Part shown: piece after piece, positions 57,839 through 64,000 of the stretch | Position numbering within the stretch: position 1 is the first letter of the stretch | Layout: each line of letters begins with the position of its first letter | Assembly: GCA_016169945.1 (NCBI GenBank) | Contig: JADLSH010000365.1 | Location: 733,501 to 797,500, forward strand | DNA from: Trachythela sp. YZ-2020 | Taxonomy: Eukaryota; Cnidaria; Anthozoa; Malacalcyonacea; Clavulariidae | Direction of reading: 5' to 3' | DNA: 64,000 nucleotides | Translations under genes and position numbers: made by a program | The notes under the pieces: model-generated | Seen by the model: only the letters and a program-made list of their open reading frames with translations | Databases searched by the model: none | Told to the model about the DNA's origin: nothing

Positions 57839-60800
57839 ATGTTGTCGAAGTCTCGTATCGTCAATGGTTCACTTTCAGTGTTTTTACTATGCAGCGTTTG
57901 TTTTGTTATGTACAAATCTGGGCGCCTCCAATTCGGCAGGACTGTTGCGATATTTCGTCGTATGATTCGTAGGCATCCACGACCTGTGTTTCCGATGAAC
58001 TACCACAGTACGGGCTTACTAAGGCTCCCTCATAGTGGAATAAAGGAGCCGTTTGAAATTTGGTTCAGTCGCAAAGATCAGAGGAGTAGAGTGGACTTCT
58101 ATTATGGTAAGTGAAAGCATTGATCGCAGAATTATGTGAGTGGTTTTAGATTCTTTTACAGTCAATTCTTCCCGACAAATATTCAAACTTAACGTGTTCC
58201 ATGTTGGTGTGAGGGAGCTGAGCCCCCCTATGTTAATTTTTACAGATTGCGTAATCTTAACCGGGAAAGTTCTTTGAAACTGTAGTGTTAAAATGATTTT
58301 AGTAATCTCCTACTTGATCAGTTTGATCCTACCATTAAATCATATTTGTGGCTCAAGCATGAAGTAGCTTCGCCTTCACAAGGTAGAGCGCGATAGAGAC
58401 AGTCAGAATTTTTAATTTAAGTTACATCCTTTCTTCCTTTTGAGATATTTTATATATTTTTTGACATGCAAATGTCCGGAATTTACCTCACACATATATG
58501 CATAATGTCTTATCAAAGAATGTTAGTTACGTTATTGTTAAAAGTATTTGTGTCCATGAAATAAAAAGGCTAAATTGTGTATATAACATGTGTGTCATTG
58601 CATGGCTTTACAGAGTTAAGGCCCGTACGGACGAGCAAGTTTTCCTTGACAAGTTTTATTTGCCCGTGTGTACGGCAAAAAATTGACAAGTTTTCCTTGA
58701 CAAGGAGCTTGTTCAAAAGCTAGTCATGCCAGCTTTTGAACAAGGAAAATTGTTCGTGTGTACGGCCGACAAGGAAATGCGCAGTACGCCACTGCACACT
58801 TATTTTCGATCTAGTTGAGCGGCCATTGCCACTATAAACATGAAGTATTCACTTGTGTCGTTAATACACGGGCTCGTAAAACTTGTCAAAGAAAAATTGA
58901 TCGAAAATACTTGTTTGTCGTACACACGAACAAGTAAACTTGACAAGGAACTTGTCAAGGATTAGATGAGAGTTGGCAAGCGAGAGTTTGCATGATAATT
59001 TTATTAACTCTCACGCCCCGGTCAAACGAGGATGAGAGTTGATTATCTTACCATTTTAAAAGTTCTTTAAAATAAAACGATAAAAAAATTGAGGTCAGTG
59101 GCACTTCAATTGCAAACTAAATGTGTTTAGGAACAGACCAGACGTACCAACGTTTAGATTTGGGTGCACATGGAACAGCGTTCAAAGTCGTTCCTATGTA
59201 CAGCGAAAAACGTGGAAACTTCAAGGGATGTTGGTACAGGAATGGCACAAAAATTATACCAATAATACCACAGCCAATACTACCTAACATTGAGGAATTT
59301 GAGGTAATGGCATGAGTTATACTAGAAATGGATCGCTCACGTCACACGAAGCAATTTTTGCTGCAACTTACAACGCAATTTCGGCACAGAGGGCAGAGCC
59401 ATGTGCCCATGTTATGTAGAAATGTACACAAAGAAAAACAGTGAACATGGCCTGCGTTTCACTCCACCGATATTATCATTCTCATTCATTTCTTTGTTGC
59501 CTTCTGGGCATGTTTAGTAAGAAAAATGTTGGCAAAGTAAAACGAGATTCATGCTCACAATTTCTCTGCGAATATACTATTTACCTAACATCGCTCTGTC
59601 TGTGTCCGAAATTGCGTTGCAAATTGTAGGAAAGATTGCCTCGTGTGTCACATGGACTTGAATGTAAACAAAGACCAACTATACAGACGATAAGGCCATG
59701 GGCTTCGGTGGCGCAGTTGTCAAAGCAAGCGTCTTTCACCTCTGTTTCCCGCTGCGGACTCATGATGTTTATCGGTGAAAAGAGTCAGTCAACGCTCTAC
59801 CGAAAGTCGTGGGTTTTCTCCAGGTACTCCGGTTTCCTCCCACAGGGAATACTGACAGGGTGGGTTTAGATAAGCCCCAAGCTAACCCTTCCATCGTAGC
59901 TGTGCTCCCTGATCAGGTAGGAGTCATACGGTGGCTGCCAGGGGCGCCTCTAATAAGCATTTGACTCGATCAAGTCGAGCTGCGTCCTTCGTAATTTAGC
60001 TCAGCTCTCATCTGCAATATAATGATTTTGAAATAATATCGAAATATTACCGCATACATAACTCAAATCTTGGGCGCACAGATGCTTTTATTTGGAGTAT
60101 GTTTTGTTCTATATTTCCTAAACTGCTAAAGTTGTCGGCTGGAAATGGATTCGAACTAACTAGCCAATAACACGATCTATTTTGACAATGGTTTTGGGAA
60201 CAAAATAACAAATCATGCCTGATGTTTTCCTCAGTTCGTCTAAAGCTGTATTTATATAGTAGACATAGATGAATTACAGACAAGACGAACTGCAAATAGT
60301 TCGTCTTGACTGATGGACCGTCTGCAGCGTTTATACACTGTATTTGTCACAGACGAATTATCAAACGACTATCTTTCAGGGCCTTTTTTAAGAAATCGTT
60401 GGTGGGGGGGCATCATCGAAAGGGGACGTAACAAGTAGGTGGTGTATTACAGGTGTGGGAAGCTGGAGGGGGTCTGGGGGTCCTCCCAGAAAATTTTTGT
60501 ATTCTTGAGTTTCTGTGGCTTGATTTCCTGCATTTTCAGAGACAATTTTTGATATATCCCATCTAAACGGAGCCAGGTTTAGTTGTGAGAATACCATAAC
60601 TTTCCTCTAAACTCAGTTTTTCCCCCCCCCCTTTTTGGCTTATATTTTGGACAAAAGGGACGTTCACTGGGGGGGGGGGCAAAATAGCTTACTGGGGGGC
60701 CAACATGGGGGCTGGGGGGGGCTTTGGCCCCTCCAGTACATTAGTTAAAAAAGGCCCTGCTATCTTTTCTTTGCGCAAGTTCATCCACACGGATCATCCG

Positions 60801-63066
60801 TCTCTAATATAAATATGGCCAATGTTATTCTTCGAAGCTGTTGAATCCATATCTCAATTTTTGTGTGAAACTGATTTTCCTCCATGATCAGCTTTACTGA
60901 AGTGATATGGCAGATAAATATGTTTCACCAATTGGATCTTGAGCTTTTGTTATGGCCTTGGTCTTAGTTCGAAACATACATTTTTCATTTTCTGCGCAAT
61001 CAGCTAACGCGTATTTATTCTAGTTGCCAAACAAATGCCTAGTTACCACTGTTCTGATAATGTAAGCATAGCTAAGAATGAAACAAATTAAGATACCAAG
61101 CATTTAAATAGACCTATTAACAGCTAACACGTGTTTATGCACGTTGCCATCGAATTTACACTTTCGAATAACTCGCATGGGTAGTTACCACTGTTCTGAT
61201 AATGTAAGGAGAAAGTGTTTGTAGATGGAATATTAGACCTAACGCAGGAGCAGTTGTGACAATTGCAACTTTAGGCCCTCTGGCAGGAATTGAACCTAAT
61301 AATCGAATCCTAACCAGGAAGTTGCATATAAATTTTCGTTCGAATATACCATCTACAAACACCTACTATTAGTCCTATCGAACGTACGAGATGCCGATAT
61401 CGATAATGTAAGCATAGAATGGGACAAAAGTAACTAAGCATTTACATTATATATGTGAATGAATTGGTTGGCAATAGTCAGTTAGGTTCAGTTATTCGGC
61501 TTGCGCAGTCACGCGAATATATGAACTCATTGTAAATAAGCCACGAATATGGGGGGGGGGGGGGGGGGGCGAATCGTGGATTTCACGAAGTGCCATTTTC
61601 GTTTAAATCTTGAACAACGGTGAGTATTTTGGTGTATAGTTTGTTGCTTTAGCATGTCTAGAACTCGAGTTATTCAGTAAGGTTGGCGTACATACTGATG
61701 TAAAAAATTGTCAGCCATGTTGAATTTGATTTTAATTAGTTTGAAATTATCCAATGAAAATGGTGGAATTTGCCACCCAAAAAACCGGAAGCCACACAAT
61801 TTCGAGTTGTGACGTCACTTGCACAAACCGAATAGATGGAAATTTCGAGCGAAAACTATATTGTAGTTGTATTTTTCGCAAGTGCTCCTGGTTGGCTCTA
61901 AAATATCTGTACTGTTTCGCTCGAAATTTCCATCTAAAAAACGTTTAGCGTTAAGTTATATCGAGCGAGATGCCAAAAATTTAGAATATTTTCATCTTAA
62001 CCATATTTACAAAATTTATTCCCATACAGTTTGTTGGCATTGAGGTTTTCGAAGGAACAGAAACCTCGAAATGGGAGCATCATTACAAAACCTTTGATCT
62101 AAATAATGTGTACACTTTTTGGGTGACGAATACGGAACCACATCGACCAGTAAAATATGAAATGAAAGGTTACGACAGCTTATTGGCAACACATTATGAT
62201 TATTATGTGTTGGATTATATTTCCTTCGAAGAATGGAAACCAAATGTAACAGCTTTTGAGCTTCCTTCAGGTTGGTTTTGAGTTGATATTTAGATCTTCT
62301 TTTAAACAGACCATCCATATTTTCTCCCGTTTCCTCCGTCTTCTGTTTCCGTTTATCTCCAGCCCCACAATGTCTCTGACTGGCTCTCCATCTCTTCTTA
62401 TTACGCGTCCATGCCATCTCAGCATTGCTTCCTTCTCTGCAATGTCTACCACCCCACATCTTCTTCTGATCTCTTTATTCCATAATGTCTCTGACCTGCT
62501 CTCCTTCATTTTTTCTTATTACGTGTTCATACCATCTCAGCTTTGCTTCCTTCACCTTCTCTGCAATGTCTACCACCCCACATCTTCTTCTGATCTCTAC
62601 ACTCCATAATGTCTATGACCAGCTCTCCTTCATTTCTTTTTATTACGTGTCCATACCATCTCAGTCTTGCTTCCCTCATCTTCTCTGCAATGTCTACCAC
62701 CCCACATCTTCTTCTGATCTCTTCATTTCATTTCTCTGAACGTCTCTCCTATATCTCTTCTTATATATTACGTGTCCATACCATCTCAGCCTTGCTTCCC
62801 TCGCCTTCTCTGCAATGTCTACCACCTCACATCTTCTGATCTCTTCATTCTTCATCCGTTTCAGACTTATGGTGTCACAACTGGAGTCACAAACTTGACT
62901 CCCATCTTTTGACCAATCCCATGCAAGAGTTTATGACGTCACGTCACGTGGACAAGGAGGAACATCTGGAACGACTGTATTCTATTTTTAGACGTCGTCA
63001 TCAGAAATCATACCGAGGCAGAAAGGAAATGAGTAAAAGGAGACATTTGTTTCGTCACAACTTGAG
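57839..63066 (+). CDS. Counting factor associated protein D-like cysteine protease, 5' part (4 exons, runs off window)
   Basis: Coding exons 57839-58106, 59131-59303, 62030-62270 and 62865-63066. Boundaries are GT-AG and in phase, giving 294 codons plus two bases. An N-terminal hydrophobic segment (SLSVFLLCSVCFVMYKSG) suggests a signal anchor. Then IWFSRKDQRSRVDFYYG, TDQTYQRLDLGAHGTAFKVV, TFWVTNTEPHRPVKYEMKGY and HYDYYVLDYISFEEW match the N-terminal extension of cfaD-like proteins. Exon 4 (EEHLERLYSIFRRRHQKSY, RRHLFRHNLR) is the I29-type propeptide that precedes a papain fold. The catalytic Cys/His exons lie beyond the right edge. The family assignment comes from recognition of the extension; substrate unknown. 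Confidence 0.85.
58617..58975. repeat. MITE-like cluster with GTACGGACGAGCAAG and CTTGTCAAGG repeats
   Basis: In intron 1 of the protease gene. AAGGCCCGTACGGACGAGCA begins it. Inverse GTACACACGAACAAG-type and several TTGACAAG/CTTGTCAA words form overlapping stems. Confidence 0.6.
59699..59990 (+). mobile_element. tRNA-derived SINE with conserved core
   Basis: The head TTCGGTGGCGCAGTTGTCAA resembles an A-box region. The body has AGTCGTGGGTTTTCTCC and TACTCCGGTTTCCTCCCACA, a core seen in several invertebrate SINE families, followed by a GC-rich tail. It lies in intron 2 of the protease gene. Confidence 0.6.
59991..61208. other. Intronic DNA with a local duplication
   Basis: Poly-G tracts lie at 60670-60720. 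A duplicated block (about 60999-61110 and 61121-61450) starts CAGCTAAC(G/A)CG and shares TAGTTACCACTGTTCTGATA. No gene on either strand. Confidence 0.6.
61209..61401 (+). mobile_element. Hairpin SINE, copy C, with 11-bp target duplication
   Basis: GATAATGTAAG stands at 61198-61208 and 61402-61412. The ends GTGTTTGTAGATGGAATATT and AATATACCATCTACAAACAC are inverse, and the tail TATCGAACGTACGAGATGCC follows. The duplicated block at 61040-61070 still has the uninterrupted site. Confidence 0.85.
61835..61975 (+). mobile_element. Hairpin SINE, diverged copy D
   Basis: AGATGGAAATTTCGAGCGAA is matched inversely by TTCGCTCGAAATTTCCATCT, and TATCGAGCGAGATGCC ends it. It represents a more distant subfamily. 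Confidence 0.65.
62280..62860 (-). pseudogene. LINE ORF2 tail with four ~124-bp tandem copies
   Basis: The minus strand reads IRRRCGVVDIAEKEAMLRWH, GRVIRRDGEPVRDIVG and KIWMVCLKEDL, the C-terminus of an RTE/L2-like LINE. CTGCAATGTCTACCAC recurs at about 62438, 62562, 62686 and 62811, so the segment was tandemly amplified. It fills most of intron 3 of the protease gene. Confidence 0.7.
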
Positions 63067-63086
63067 GTTAATTGAACTTAACCCAC

Positions 63087-64000
63087 CTTCGGGAAACATG
63101 GCTAGGAAACAATGTTTCCTGGTTTGCCCACCTTCAGGAAACATGGCTAGGAAACAATGTTTCCTGGTTTGCCCACCTTCAGGAAACATGGCTAGGAAAC
63201 AATGTTTCCTGGTTTGCCCACCTTCAGGAAACATGGCTAGGAAACAATGTTTCTTGGTTTTCCCACCTTCGGGAAACATGGCTAGGAAACAATGTTCCTT
63301 GGTTTGTTCATATTCGGGAAACATGGCTAGGAAACAATGTTTCCTGGTTTGCCCACCTTCGGAAACATGGTTAGGAAACAATGTTCGGAAACATGGCTAG
63401 GAAACAATGTTTCCTGGTTTGTCCACCTTCGGGAAACATGGCTAGGAAACAATGTTCCTTGGTTTGCTCATCTTCGGGAAACATGGCTAGGAAACAATGT
63501 TTCCTGGTTTGCCCACCTTCGGGAAACATGGTTAGGAAACAATGTTTCCTGGTTTGTCCACCTTCGGGAAACATGGCTAGGAAACAATGTTTCTTGGTTT
63601 TCCCACCTTCGGGAAACATGGCTAGGAAACAATGTTCCTTGGTTTGTTCATATTCGGGAAACATGGCTAGGAAACAATGTTTCCTGGTTTGCCCACCTTC
63701 GGAAACATGGTTAGGAAACAATGTTTCCTGGTTTGTCCACCTTCGGGAAACATGGCTAGGAAACAAGTTCCTTGGTTTGCTCATCTTCGGGAAACATGGC
63801 TAGGAAACAATGTTTCCTGGTTTGCCCACCTTCGGGAAACATGGTTAGGAAACAATGTTTCCTGGTTTGTCCACCTTCGGGAAACATGGCTAGGAAACAA
63901 TGTTCCTTAGTTTGCTCATCTTCGGGAAACATGGCTAGGAAACAATGTTCCTTGGTTTGCTCATCTTCGGGAAACATGGCTAGGAAACAATGTTTCCTGG
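63087..64000. repeat. 45-bp minisatellite, about 20 copies, continues past the edge
   Basis: The unit is TTCGGGAAACATGGCTAGGA then AACAATGTTTCCTGGTTTGC then CCACC. Being 45 bp it keeps several frames open on both strands. It contains the palindrome-like GGAAACAATGTTTCC. It begins ~20 bp after the donor of protease exon 4, so it is intronic. Confidence 0.96.

Noticed and set aside
61552..61569. Long G run as a possible regulatory G-quadruplex
   Set aside because: A homopolymer tract in an intron; several similar runs occur in this window and no promoter context is visible.
63055..63977. Repetitive ORFs and a CRISPR-like array
   Set aside because: The 45-bp unit repeats without distinct spacers, so it is a minisatellite in an animal intron.

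Overview
This is a window of a eukaryotic, animal nuclear genome. It has spliced genes with GT-AG introns, AT-rich intergenic DNA and many retroelements and short inverted-repeat transposons. The gene families and repeats suggest an invertebrate, most plausibly a cnidarian (perhaps an anthozoan). That assignment is inference from family resemblance and has not been checked against a database.

Layout. 0-11 kb is a graveyard of nested retroelements: a LINE tail, a Ty3/gypsy RT fragment carrying a SINE, a BEL/Pao element (minus) split by an intact but 5'-truncated LINE, short tandem repeats, and a decayed Ty3/gypsy pol (minus). 11.7-17.5 kb (minus) holds a seven-exon gene of 571 codons for a secreted protein: signal peptide, three Cys-Cys repeats and an aerolysin-like pore-forming module. 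Several of its introns hold large foldback elements. 17.6-22.3 kb is non-coding apart from a ~0.93 kb duplicated block. 22.5-39.6 kb is a segmental duplication carrying two paralogous secreted, probably GPI-anchored, Cys-rich proteins (minus) with an N-glycosylated Asn/Thr stalk. In the right copy a ~2.2 kb unit containing the 5' end of that gene is repeated three times.

40.2-41.5 kb encodes an ACOT13-type hotdog thioesterase (3 exons). 44.7-54.3 kb encodes a catalytically complete ornithine decarboxylase (12 coding exons, 458 aa). Its introns contain a hAT element with an exact 8-bp target duplication, several MITEs, SINEs and a LINE tail. 54.5-56.5 kb is a cluster of nested MITEs. 57.8 kb to the right edge is the 5' part of a gene resembling counting factor associated protein D, a cathepsin-like cysteine protease with an N-terminal extension. 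Only four exons are in the window, and the last intron opens into a 45-bp minisatellite that runs off the edge.

The genes look functionally independent: polyamine synthesis, acyl-CoA hydrolysis, secreted defence or attack proteins, and a protease. The most interesting material is (1) the aerolysin-like secreted gene, (2) the duplicating family of stalked Cys-rich surface proteins with its amplified 5' region, and (3) a family of hairpin-forming tRNA-related SINEs with clear target duplications and a local empty site.
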